Assembly (NCBI GenBank): GCA_043805435.1
Contig: JAZDHY010000069.1
Location: 62,001-126,000 of the forward strand
Direction of reading: 5' to 3'
Source: JAEXOD01 sp043805435
GTDB taxonomy: Bacteria > Bacteroidota > Ignavibacteria > Ignavibacteriales > Melioribacteraceae
DNA: 64,000 bases
Below are positions 8,131-16,363 of the stretch, in pieces. The position numbers were made by a program, and so were the translations under genes. Under the pieces are notes generated by a model. It searched no databases and had not been told where the DNA came from. It was given only the letters and a program-made list of their open reading frames with translations. The first letter of the stretch is position 1, and each line of letters begins with the position of its first letter.

Positions 8131-10047
8131 TTACTTTAACAACAACATTTTACCAATGCTGCTTGTGTAATTTTTACTGCTGTTTCCGTTTAATTTGATT
8201 TGATAAAAATAAACACCGCTTGCCAAATTGGAAGCGTTAAAATTATACTCATTTTTTCCCGAAGAAAGATTTGATAAATCTACAACTTTAATTATTTGTC
8301 CTAAAGTATTGTAAATTGTAATATTTGCATTGCCTGTTTCGGGTATATTGAAATTTACTTTTGTAGAAGGGTTAAAAGGATTTGGATAGTTTCCTATTAA
8401 TTCAATGGAACTCGGATTAATTGCAGATCCCGTTTCGTCATCTACACCAACAACTAATGTGTTTGGATCCATAACCATCCATGCTGCTGCCGGACCACCG
8501 GAATGTTCTCTAAAATACCATACACGTGTGCCGTAATTGTTTAATACGTCGTCAAATGAATCGCCATCGTATAAATCTATACCTAAAAATAATAATTTAT
8601 CTCCTAAATCGGCAGGATAACCCAATTTTGTTAAGTCAACTTTCATTTCTATATTAAAACCTTCATCAACATCGCTATTTACGTTAATTGTTGAAGCTCC
8701 TTTTAAAGCTGCTGCAAATTCCGTATCTGATGAATCTACCATTATCGGTAAATAATCGTAAGCCGAAAATGTTCCGTCCAATGCATAATTACAACGCAAT
8801 AACTTAAATTCCATTACTTCTTCAACATTTTTAGCTACTCTATCACCAATAATTAATCCTAAACCATCAACTTTGTCAAATACTTCAGTACCTTGAACGA
8901 TTTGGTCGCTGATATCTGCAGCTAAATATAAATAATGATCTTTAAAGAACAATGAAATTGTTGCATAAGAAGAATCTAAAATCGGCGGACGTGGATTTCC
9001 GTTTAATTCGGGTTGATATTGGCCGCTCATAAATGGACCTACGCCGGGATATGTATTTCTTACTTCAGGATTATTCCATGCAATGTCAATTTTATAAGCA
9101 CCTTTCCAAACGTCTTCATCTATGGTACCGTCTATTACCGGTTCTGTAAAATTTACACCGTTAGGAATAATTGCTTCCGGTAAAATATCAGGTAAAACTG
9201 CTGTATTTACTGTTACATCGGGTCTGCTGAATACTCTGCCAACATTATTGGCGTTTGCATTTCCCCAAGGATTTTGCCAGTGGGTTCTTGCAGTACTAAT
9301 TTTGCTCGGGTCTCCGCCAAACAGGTTATCACAATCCCATATACTAAAACTTAGCTCAACAATATCGCCTGCAGGTTTTGTTACATCATAGCCCAATACA
9401 GAAAGGTCAACAACCATTTCCGTAACCCAGCCTTTATCTTTTGCTAAATCACTATTAGAAAGACCATCAACTACAGTAACGGCATCCCAAGTTGCTATTT
9501 GTTCAGGAGTTCTTCCAATTCCGGTATAATCGCCAAAGGTTCCAAGAAATCTTGGTGGTCTACCTGCCCAAGCTGTTGCGGTATCGGGCACATATCCATT
9601 TAACCAATATGTGTAAAAGAATTCGTCTGCCGGTGCGGGTCTTGTTGTGCTTCCAATATCTTTAATTGACATTAAAATTGCATCCCAGCGTGCCCAGTCT
9701 TTTGTTCCGCCAACTGATGAATCGGGAATGTTAAATCCCAAATACAATTTGTTTCCAATTATTAAAAACTTTGCTACGGCATTTGTTGGATCAGTAATTG
9801 CGTCAGGTTGAAATTCCGAACGCCAGCCGCTTGTTGGTAATCCTGCATTCTCTCCGTAACGTATTACTAAAGATTCTGCCTTAGCCCAAACAGCTTCGTT
9901 CATTATACCATCTAAGGTAATTGCTGCGCCATCTGTGGTGCGCGCCCAAATTGCGTCTTGCCTTTTTGCGTACTGCCCAAAAGCTGTACTTGCAATAAGC
10001 ATAAATAAAAACAATGTACTTACAAATTGTCTTTTACTCACTGTCAT
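8131..10047 (-). CDS. Secreted protein with two CBM9-like domains and T9SS sorting signal
   Basis: A 638-residue protein. I place the start at ATG 10045-10047 because GGAG lies six bases before it; an in-frame GTG 12 bases upstream would swallow that RBS. A signal peptide (MTVSKRQFVSTLFLFMLIAS, then TAFGQ) is followed by two related beta-sandwich regions of the carbohydrate-binding family 9/DOMON type. The first, about 25-275, begins AITLDGIMNEAVWAKAE. The second, about 290-535, begins FTEPVIDGTIDEDVWKGAYK. The last ~85 residues are a type A T9SS sorting domain (GNYPNPFNPSTKVNFNI, then SGVYFYQIKLNG and ending GKMLLLK). It is the promoter-proximal gene of the locus, behind a LacI-type operator. 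Likely role: surface capture of the sugar polymer. Ligand specificity cannot be read from the sequence. Confidence 0.82.
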   Translation of the reverse strand: MTVSKRQFVSTLFLFMLIASTAFGQYAKRQDAIWARTTDGAAITLDGIMNEAVWAKAESLVIRYGENAGLPTSGWRSEFQPDAITDPTNAVAKFLIIGNKLYLGFNIPDSSVGGTKDWARWDAILMSIKDIGSTTRPAPADEFFYTYWLNGYVPDTATAWAGRPPRFLGTFGDYTGIGRTPEQIATWDAVTVVDGLSNSDLAKDKGWVTEMVVDLSVLGYDVTKPAGDIVELSFSIWDCDNLFGGDPSKISTARTHWQNPWGNANANNVGRVFSRPDVTVNTAVLPDILPEAIIPNGVNFTEPVIDGTIDEDVWKGAYKIDIAWNNPEVRNTYPGVGPFMSGQYQPELNGNPRPPILDSSYATISLFFKDHYLYLAADISDQIVQGTEVFDKVDGLGLIIGDRVAKNVEEVMEFKLLRCNYALDGTFSAYDYLPIMVDSSDTEFAAALKGASTINVNSDVDEGFNIEMKVDLTKLGYPADLGDKLLFLGIDLYDGDSFDDVLNNYGTRVWYFREHSGGPAAAWMVMDPNTLVVGVDDETGSAINPSSIELIGNYPNPFNPSTKVNFNIPETGNANITIYNTLGQIIKVVDLSNLSSGKNEYNFNASNLASGVYFYQIKLNGNSSKNYTSSIGKMLLLK

Positions 10048-10099
10048 GTTTTTCTCCACTTATATTTTGTTATTGTATTTTCAATTCTACAAAATCTGT

Positions 10100-10117
10100 A
10101 ATGTAAACGTTTACATT
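10100..10117. promoter_or_regulatory. LacI-family operator (perfect 18-bp palindrome)
   Basis: The sequence AATGTAAACGTTTACATT is a perfect inverted repeat with the central CG and flanking AA/TT typical of LacI/GalR-family operators. It lies 52 bases upstream of the CBM9-like gene start, where a repressor would cover or adjoin the promoter. No LacI-family gene is in this window, so the regulator must be elsewhere. I could not identify a confident -7/-33 promoter pair. Confidence 0.8.
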
Positions 10118-10302
10118 AATGGTAAAATCCCACTTTTAAAATTAATTGTCAAGTTAAAAATTAATTTTTTAGCAAATATTTTTGTTTTTTTTCATAAAAG
10201 ACATGGCAGGAGGATAAAAAAAACCTATTAAATTTTATTTATTTTTTGTATTAAAATTATTAATTAGGAAAAAGAGTGATTGTTATGTTTATTTATGGAA
10301 AT

Positions 10303-10857
10303 TTATTTTATGTTTTTTAACTTTGCTTCGTAAAATTTTAACCCCAATAGAAGCACACCCAAACCGATAACACCTGTAACTATTCCAATGGTTTTACCCT
10401 GTTGTGTTAAAAATTTTAACCAGCTTTCCGATAAGATAAAAAACAACCCAAACCAAACAATATTAGAAATTGCCGCATTAATTAAAAATTTAATTAATGA
10501 ATAACCATTTAAACCAAGAGCAATGGGAATTAATTGATTTATATAGTTAAATACTTTACTTACATATATCCACAAAACGGGATTTTTTACAATAAATGCA
10601 GATTTATTAATAATCTTGTTCTTAATTCCGGCATTTTGTGTAAAATAATTAGTATCTTTTTGATTTTTAAAATAAACACCGCCTATATACATAAAAACAT
10701 CACCCAAAATACCGGCAGCAACTGCAAAAACAAAAAACATAAATAATTTATCCGGTTCGTTTCTAAGCAAAAACATTCCGGTTATAAATGATAAAGGAAT
10801 TCCCGCCCTATCAATTACAGTTATTAATAACAAAGTTATAATTGCCGCTTCAAACAT
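10303..10857 (-). CDS. DedA/VTT-like integral membrane protein
   Basis: A 184-residue hydrophobic protein with about five membrane segments. The motif RAGIPLSFITGMFLL, then FVFAVAAGILGDVFMYIGG resembles the N-terminal half of DedA/SNARE-associated (VTT) proteins. A later amphipathic segment (KVFNYINQLIPIALGLNG) precedes two more helices. DedA proteins act in lipid scrambling or membrane homeostasis in other bacteria. The assignment here is by pattern and the family is divergent. I prefer ATG 10855-10857 as the start. A TTG at 10869 would overlap the upstream stop codon. It is the last gene of a four-gene operon with zinc-ribbon/TM2, DUF5685-like and J-domain genes; the J-domain stop codon is 5 bases before this ATG. 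Confidence 0.6.
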   Translation of the reverse strand: MFEAAIITLLLITVIDRAGIPLSFITGMFLLRNEPDKLFMFFVFAVAAGILGDVFMYIGGVYFKNQKDTNYFTQNAGIKNKIINKSAFIVKNPVLWIYVSKVFNYINQLIPIALGLNGYSLIKFLINAAISNIVWFGLFFILSESWLKFLTQQGKTIGIVTGVIGLGVLLLGLKFYEAKLKNIK

Positions 10858-10862
10858 ATTTG

Positions 10863-11663
10863 TTAACAACAGTCAAACAAACATTCCAAAATAGCACACA
10901 TAAAACAAGCGTTTGTACCGGCATCCGATTTACTCATATAATTACCGCCTACATTAAAAACCTGTCTGCGCTGCTGAACCAAAGGATGATTTGGGTCGTA
11001 CCTTTCAAGAATTTTGATTATTTCATCCGCTTCGTTAACTCGTCCCTGCATTATAAAAACATGCGCTTTTGTTGCCAAAAATGCCGGAGCCGGAGTTCTT
11101 AACAAACTGATTGCTTTATCAATTGAAAAATAGGCTGTTTCAAAATCGCCCGCATGAGCGGCAATGATTGTTTTATAATGCTGGAAATCGGGATCGTTTA
11201 ACGTATTTGCATCCATTTTTTCAATTTTTAATATATCCGCATAAGCCAGTTGATATTGCTGTGTTTCCAACGCCAAACGTATTCTTAATTCCAATAAATA
11301 CGGGCTCTCGCCATTTGATGAAATCAAGCTGTTTATTAAATTTTGTGCTTGCTCAAATTGCCTGCGCTGCATATATCCTTCAAAGTCTCTAATAGTTTCC
11401 GAAGAACGTCTGTCACCGCCGCTATAATTACTGTTAGCCGAAGAATATTGACTGCTGCTTTGAGTATTATTTATTAAATAATCTTTTGCCGATGTAATTT
11501 GAATAAATTTTTCGTGCATTACTTCTTTTACATTGTCATCGGCACTTTGGTATAAATCGGGGTGATATTTGCGCGATAGTTTACGGTATTGTGCAATTAT
11601 TTCCTCGTTTGTAGGATTTACACTCTGTAGTTTAAGTATGTTAATTGCTTCGTCTTTTGTCAT
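10863..11663 (-). CDS. J-domain (DnaJ-like) protein with TPR-like region and Cys-rich tail
   Basis: A 266-residue protein. Residues 1-65 form a J-domain with the diagnostic HPD tripeptide at 34-36 (KLSRKYHPDLYQ), which stimulates DnaK ATPase. A Ser/Gly/Tyr-rich linker (about 68-88) is followed by helical, TPR-like repeats (about 90-235: QARNLI-type pairs such as FEQAQNLINSLI, YQLAYADILKIEK, FETAYFSIDKAISLL). The tail has five cysteines in the last 15 residues (CFMCAILECLFDCC). No G/F-rich or zinc-finger region of true DnaJ is present, so this is a specialised co-chaperone. Its first 23 bases overlap the end of the DUF5685-like gene, which points to translational coupling. Similar Cys-rich tails occur, as I recall, on J-proteins encoded next to DUF5685 genes in other phyla. 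Confidence 0.75.
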   Translation of the reverse strand: MTKDEAINILKLQSVNPTNEEIIAQYRKLSRKYHPDLYQSADDNVKEVMHEKFIQITSAKDYLINNTQSSSQYSSANSNYSGGDRRSSETIRDFEGYMQRRQFEQAQNLINSLISSNGESPYLLELRIRLALETQQYQLAYADILKIEKMDANTLNDPDFQHYKTIIAAHAGDFETAYFSIDKAISLLRTPAPAFLATKAHVFIMQGRVNEADEIIKILERYDPNHPLVQQRRQVFNVGGNYMSKSDAGTNACFMCAILECLFDCC

Positions 11664-12480
11664 CTTTTTTCTTAATTTTATTTATATAATTTATTACGCC
11701 ATAAGTTAAAATATTTGTCATTATTTTTCGCCATGGTTCCGCTGTGTTGCTAATTAAAACAGAAATCAAACTTATTAATTGCTGCAACTGCTTAAAAGTT
11801 TCTTCCAACTCAATTTCGTTTTTAATTGGATTATACTGATTATTTTTTTTATCTTCATAAAAATCGGAAATTGAATCTGTAAATATAAGAATATCTGAAA
11901 TTCCATTTGTAATTTGTTGTAGAATATTTGGCGAACATTTAATATTTAACTTAGTTAATGCACAAAAATACAGATTAGAAATTAAAGGACGATATAATTG
12001 GCACAATTGGTTAACGTTTTGCGCTTGGTTTTCATTAATATTATGCAAAAGTTTAGGGTCAAAAACATCAACACTATCAATTTTTAATAATTCCAAACTT
12101 TTATCTATATGTTTTTCCAAAAACTTAATAAACAATTTTGCTTTTGCGCTATTGTTATCCCTCTTTTTGTCATCTAAAAACGAATACGCCGCAATAACAG
12201 AAAATGCAAATACAATTTTACGTTCCTCGGTATTAAAATTATATATATCTTTTTTAACAACGGGAAAACCCGTACACCATATTTTTGCACCGCTTGGTTT
12301 TAATCTGTTAAAACCCATTAGCAAATAAAGCAAAAAATCGGTTTCGTATATGTATAAAGTCGAAAGATACCTGCTTGAATTTTCTTTAACAAAAACACAA
12401 CCGCTGCAATGGGTTTGTTCAATATGTTTGCGGAATTCTTTTGGAAGTTCTTCTTTAACCGGACGTAATACACCTATCAT
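11641..12480 (-). CDS. DUF5685-like Cys-motif protein
   Basis: A 279-residue protein starting at ATG 12478-12480 (MIGVLRPVKEELP), six bases past the stop of the zinc-ribbon gene. A longer reading frame upstream overlaps that gene and is unlikely. The pattern CSGCVFVKENSSRYL, then YETDFLLYLLM, then WCTGFPVVKK, then FLDDKKRDN resembles the DUF5685 family. In that family a CGLC-type motif, a conserved YD-like segment, a C-plus-basic segment and a DDxxD-like segment recur in a helical protein. The match is by motif order only. No catalytic function is known to me. The 3' end overlaps the J-domain gene by 23 bases. Cysteines at the N-terminus and the context of a zinc-ribbon partner suggest metal binding or thiol chemistry. 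That is inference. Confidence 0.55.
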   Translation of the reverse strand: MIGVLRPVKEELPKEFRKHIEQTHCSGCVFVKENSSRYLSTLYIYETDFLLYLLMGFNRLKPSGAKIWCTGFPVVKKDIYNFNTEERKIVFAFSVIAAYSFLDDKKRDNNSAKAKLFIKFLEKHIDKSLELLKIDSVDVFDPKLLHNINENQAQNVNQLCQLYRPLISNLYFCALTKLNIKCSPNILQQITNGISDILIFTDSISDFYEDKKNNQYNPIKNEIELEETFKQLQQLISLISVLISNTAEPWRKIMTNILTYGVINYINKIKKKDDKRRSN

Positions 12481-12485
12481 ATTGT

Positions 12486-12851
12486 TTACATCTTTTTTGC
12501 TGTAATAAAAGCATCTATTGCCGCCCAAACTGCAACAGCAAACCACAAAACCTTAAAAGATAAAAGAGTAAAAAAGAGTGCCAAACCAAGCATTAAAAAT
12601 CCTTTAACAAACTGACCCAAATAAAACTGTCCCGCCCCGACAAACAAAAAACCCAACAACAATGCCAAAATTGGACTTTTTTTTGTTAATGGCGTAATAT
12701 AATTGTTTGTTTTTGTTGCGTAATTGGGATTAAACCCGGGTTTTGAATAATTACTGCTGTTTGCTTTTACAGCATTATCTAAAGTAACACCGCAACTTGG
12801 ACAAAATTTATTGTTTGGTGCAGCTTGTGCGCCGCAATTTGGGCAATACAT
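12486..12851 (-). CDS. Zinc-ribbon / TM2-like membrane protein
   Basis: A 121-residue protein. Residues 1-21 hold a zinc ribbon (CPNCGAQAAPNNKFCPSCG, two CxxC knuckles). A disordered Asn/Ser/Tyr-rich linker (25-55) follows. The C-terminal half is a TM2-like pair of helices (LLLGFLFVGAGQFYLGQFVK, then a second hydrophobic stretch ending WAAIDAFITAKKM). The GxGxFYLG motif is typical of TM2 proteins. It is first in the four-gene minus-strand module. RBS-like sequence AAAGAGG precedes the ATG. The zinc ribbon faces the cytoplasm by the usual orientation of such proteins. Its role is unknown, possibly recruiting the DUF5685 and J-domain proteins to the membrane. Confidence 0.75.
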   Translation of the reverse strand: MYCPNCGAQAAPNNKFCPSCGVTLDNAVKANSSNYSKPGFNPNYATKTNNYITPLTKKSPILALLLGFLFVGAGQFYLGQFVKGFLMLGLALFFTLLSFKVLWFAVAVWAAIDAFITAKKM

Positions 12852-13509
12852 AAACCTCTTTCCGTTATTTTCAAATGATATTACAAATTTACTAATTTAT
12901 AGGTTAATAAACGATACTAAAATTTGAAATTTCATATTCCAAAATTATGGACAGCAAATATATAACAAAACTATCCGAACTATGATTTGTTTGATTTTAA
13001 TGATTAACAAAATTTAATTTATAAATATGCTAGTTGGTTTTCTTCTACTCTTTCTCTATATTTCCCCTCTTGCTTTGGACTGACCCCCAAAAGTGGAATG
13101 ACTATTTATGAACAATGTTTTCCCTTAAGAAGCGATAATACTATAATTAGTATTTTGTAGGTGGATTAATACCCCCCAAAATAAACTTTGTCCTATCTTA
13201 TACCCTATTGGTTTCAGCTTTTCTTCAAATTCTACATTATAAATGTTTGCTTTTCCCTGGTTTACAACATTGCTATAAAAAGTATCTTTTACAAAGACGA
13301 CAAGAGAAGTTAAACTGTTTTTTGCCTCTGAAAGCGTAAAATATTATGTTTTTTATGTCAACAAAATCAGGTAGGTCTGTAATCAGGTCTTGAAAACGAG
13401 TTCTCGGTTTTTCCATAAGTTCCGCCTTGATTATTTTATGGTACGGCGATTATTAAAACATAAATTCAAATTTATTTCATCCTTTGAAAATATTAAGATG
13501 TGAGGGCTG
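12852..13509. other. Decayed intergenic sequence before the ATPase gene
   Basis: The gap contains an IS3/IS481-end-like stretch (GGACTGACCCCCAAAAGTGG at 13077-13096) and a frameshifted gene fragment (13125-13416, listed separately). No complete ORF or RNA gene is visible. Together with the broken ATPase gene this reads as a region of insertion and decay. Confidence 0.5.
13125..13416 (-). pseudogene. Frameshifted small gene remnant
   Basis: From ATG 13414-13416 one frame reads MEKPRTRFQDLITDLPDFVD and continues IKNIIF. It fails with a TAG about 40 codons in. From the same region an adjacent frame reads SEAKNSLTSLVVFVKDTFY, then NVEFEEKLKPIGYKIGQSL and stops at 13125-13127. The two frames meet near a six-A run (minus strand), and together look like one ~96-codon protein broken by a single frameshift. 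I do not recognise the family. Codon use in both pieces looks like coding DNA of a low-GC host. It could be the end of a decayed accessory gene. Confidence 0.4.
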
Positions 13510-15959
13510 CTATTCAAGATAGCATTGTTCTGTTTTTTCTTTTATTCCAAGAAATTCATTGATTTTATCTTTTAACTGTCCAAGTCCGTGTTCATCACCA
13601 ACATCAACATGTGAAGTTGTCCAGTTGCAAAAGGAGTATATTTCGTTGATTTTATCTAAATCACTATCTGTAATTCTGTTTCTATTTTTTTTTTTATGCC
13701 GTCAATTGCTTTGGAAAATCGACTATCTGCATCCCAATGCAACAAATCGTTTTTTATGTAATTTTCAACTTCGTATCTCAAATATTGTCCATATTCTACA
13801 ATTATCATTTCAATATTTATCGATGTCCTTTGTTTTGCTTTTTCATAAATTATTTCTTCAAAACCTTTGAGTTTCTGCCTGAATTTTTTTGAACAACTTT
13901 TACAAATAAAACTGCCACCAAGTTCTTTTCTATTACGAATAATATTATATTCATTTGCTAATTTATCGTCTTTTCCAGTTTTAAAACTTTTTCTAAAAAA
14001 TTTAAAAAATGTTCTGTGATGAGTAAAAACAAATGTTTGAGAAAACTTTTTATGCTCTTCTTCAATAAGATCAACTAAATGGCTTAAATTGTTATTATCA
14101 AGACTTGTAATTGGATCATCAAACACTAAAATTTTATCTTGGGGATTTGTTTGAATATCAAGAAATGCAAAGAAAAAGCATAATGACAAAACTTGTAATT
14201 CTCCTTCTGATAGTCCTTCTTTGAAATCTCTTTCAATATTTTCATTGTCTAAAACCTTGAAAGCAAAAGGGTTTTCTGTTTTTTTTCCTATTTTTTCAGT
14301 TTTTAATTCTAACTTAAAACTAAATTTGAACTTACCAAAATACTCTTCAATTTTCTCTAAGGTCTTTTTAAAAACTTCTTTGGAACAATATTTTTCATAA
14401 TCTTCATTTACTTTCTTCTGCACAGCTTCTAATTGCTTAAATTCTTCTTGAAGTGCCTTAAGGTCTTTTTCTTTTGATTCCTTCTGTTTTTGATTATCAA
14501 TCTTCTTTTCGTTAAAAAAATTGATTTTTAGATTACTTTCTATTATTTTCTGACCGTTTTCTGTAATTCTTTGTTCTATTTTTTCGCCTGTATTATCAGA
14601 TTTAAAAATCCTTATAAGAGTATTTTTTGATTCCACATATTTATAAATTTCGCTAAAGAACTCTTCTAAAGTCTCAACTTGAGATTTTACCTCGTTGTAA
14701 ATTTTTTCAATATTTTCGCTGATAGGCTTTTCTAAATCTTCTATTTTTTTCTTCAGAATGGCAATTTTTCCGATAACTGGTTTTTTGTATTTCTTCTGCT
14801 CTTCTACTAAATAAATATCTTTTATTTTATATTTTTGGTTTAGTTCGCTTAAATCCTCAAAAACAGAGCTTAGCTTATATTTTATTTCTGTGTTGATAAT
14901 ATTTTCTAATTCTTCAACTAGGATATTTTTATTTTTTTCGAATGTTTTGAGCTGATTTTTATAGGTGTCATCAAAAATATCATTGTAGGCTTTGATAATT
15001 TTCCCAATATTTTCTTCTTCACTTTCCGACTGGCAAAACGGACAATTGTTTTGATGTTTTTCTCTTATTTTAATACCAGCTTGAAAAAAGTCTTGCTGCT
15101 GTCTTATTTTTTCAGTCAAATCTTTTTCTGCTTGTATTTTAACTTGTTCTTTGAGATCAAAGCTAAAAAGAGCTTGATAAACAGAATAATCGGATAAATA
15201 AATTTCTATTTTCTCGTTGTTGATTTCGGAAATAGAATTTTGAATATCAATTACTTGTTTTTGTGTTGTTTTATCATAATCTTGTTTTTTTTCTAATTCT
15301 TTTTTCTCTATAGACAGTTCATTTTTTATGTTTGTGATTTCTTCTTTTGTTTTGTCTTTAAATCTATCAAATAAAATTTTTTCTTCATCAGAGAGCAAAA
15401 AATCGAGAGTGTCTTTTTGTGCCTTGTTGAAATTTTGTATTTCTTCGGATTTATTTTCTTTTGCTTGCTTGGCTTTTTGACGTGATTCATTGAGTTTTAT
15501 TGCTTCACTATCAAACTCAATAATCATTTTCCCTGATTTTTGTTCTTGTCCATTTGCTTGTGTATTCCTGGAGTTACCAAGATGTATATTGTCGTGAACA
15601 AATTCACGATCAAAAAACAAAATATCGCCATTATTTTTTAATTTATCCCAATCATTAGAATTTTTAAAGAAAGTATAATCCCCATCTTCAAATTCTAAAC
15701 AAATTTCTTCAGGTATTTGATTGCTTGCAAAAGAATTTTTTTGAGAAATACTTTTGAGAATATTAGAAATTGTGCTCTTTCCGGCTCCATTTTCACCATA
15801 AAAAATATTAGCCGACTCGTGGAATTCTTGATTATTAAAAAAAGAACTCCAAGAAAAGTCTTGAAACGATTTATAGCTTTTAATTTTCTTTATTTTTTTT
15901 AGCATCATAATACTATACTCCATTACTTTATCCATAAACTTTTGACGAATAGCAACCAC
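13510..15959 (-). pseudogene. RloC/PrrC-like zinc-hook ATPase (AAA_13), frameshifted at a poly-A tract
   Basis: As read, the protein is 767 residues and stops at 13656, just after an 11-A run (13685-13695 on the minus strand). One added A (or two lost) restores a frame that stays open for 58 more codons to TAG 13510-13512 (for example INEIYSFCNWTTSHVDVGDE). The intact protein would be about 815 residues. Walker A is GENGAGKST at 55-63. Long coiled coil surrounds a zinc hook CPFC (306-309). The ABC signature LSEGE starts at 582, Walker B ends in DD near 614-615, and FVFTHH follows. The C-terminal part has KSC and R728-x3-E732, with SH 52 residues further on, in the restored tail. This layout matches RloC/PrrC-type ABC ATPases that carry anticodon-nuclease or other toxic C-terminal domains. 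No restriction genes flank it. ATG choices at codons 13, 18 or 19 are also possible starts. Confidence 0.75.
13685..13695 (-). repeat. 11-base homopolymer (A11 on coding strand) breaking the ATPase frame
   Basis: An uninterrupted run of 11 T on the plus strand (A on the coding strand) lies within codons for GIKKK. With 11 bases the frame ends nine codons after the run. With 12 or 9 it continues to a full-length C-terminus. Runs of this length are prone to slippage during replication or transcription, and also to sequencing error. Confidence 0.85.
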
Positions 15960-16363
15960 ATCATGTTTTATATCAGCATGTCAGCGAACTTCAAAATGTT
16001 TGTTTGCATAAAACAGTCCGGGCTCTTGCGGTTTAAGGGACATCAGAGTTGCAAAATATGACCAGCTCAATAGTGGCGTTAGTATTGCTTCTATTTCAAA
16101 CGCCGGAAAAATTTCTGTAATGCCTCCCAAAGTGCAAGGGAGAAACTAAGCAAAAGAGTAGAAATAATCAACTAAAACTTTTATATATTAAATCACATTA
16201 ATCATCTTAATCACACAAATCATAGTTCAGACAATTTAATTATCGGTTATCTTCGCGAAATAATTTTAAATAAAAAAAGCCGTAAACAATTTTATTTATC
16301 TACGGCCTTAAAATTATTTTTCATTCAAAATTGAGAATTCAAATTTCAAAATTCAAAATTATT
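15960..16363. other. Gap with a conserved-looking ORF tail and terminator
   Basis: On the minus strand an open stretch without a clear start reads from about 16150 to TGA 15981-15983 (CTLGGITEIFPAFEIEA, then MSLKPQEPGLFYANKHFEVR). It has no ATG near its beginning and may be the tail of a decayed gene or part of a dispersed repeat. The rest (16150-16268) is AT-rich with no ORF. The M16 gene terminator and an AT-rich imperfect repeat (aaaattcaaaatt-like, 16320-16360) fill the right end. Confidence 0.35.
16268..16313 (-). terminator. Rho-independent terminator of the M16 peptidase operon
   Basis: On the minus strand GCCGTA (16306-16301) pairs with TACGGC (16284-16279) around a 16-base AT-rich loop, followed by a seven-base T run. 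It lies about 55 bases past the stop of the second M16 gene. Flanking A/T bases extend the stem in both directions. Confidence 0.75.

Noticed and set aside
13125..13300. Resemblance of the fragment KLKPIGYKIGQSL to TRAPP/V4R-type sequences
   Set aside because: The similarity is a dozen residues long and by memory only; too weak to name a family.
13559..13870. A plus-strand 103-codon frame
   Set aside because: It is antisense to the end of the RloC-like ATPase and its restored C-terminus.
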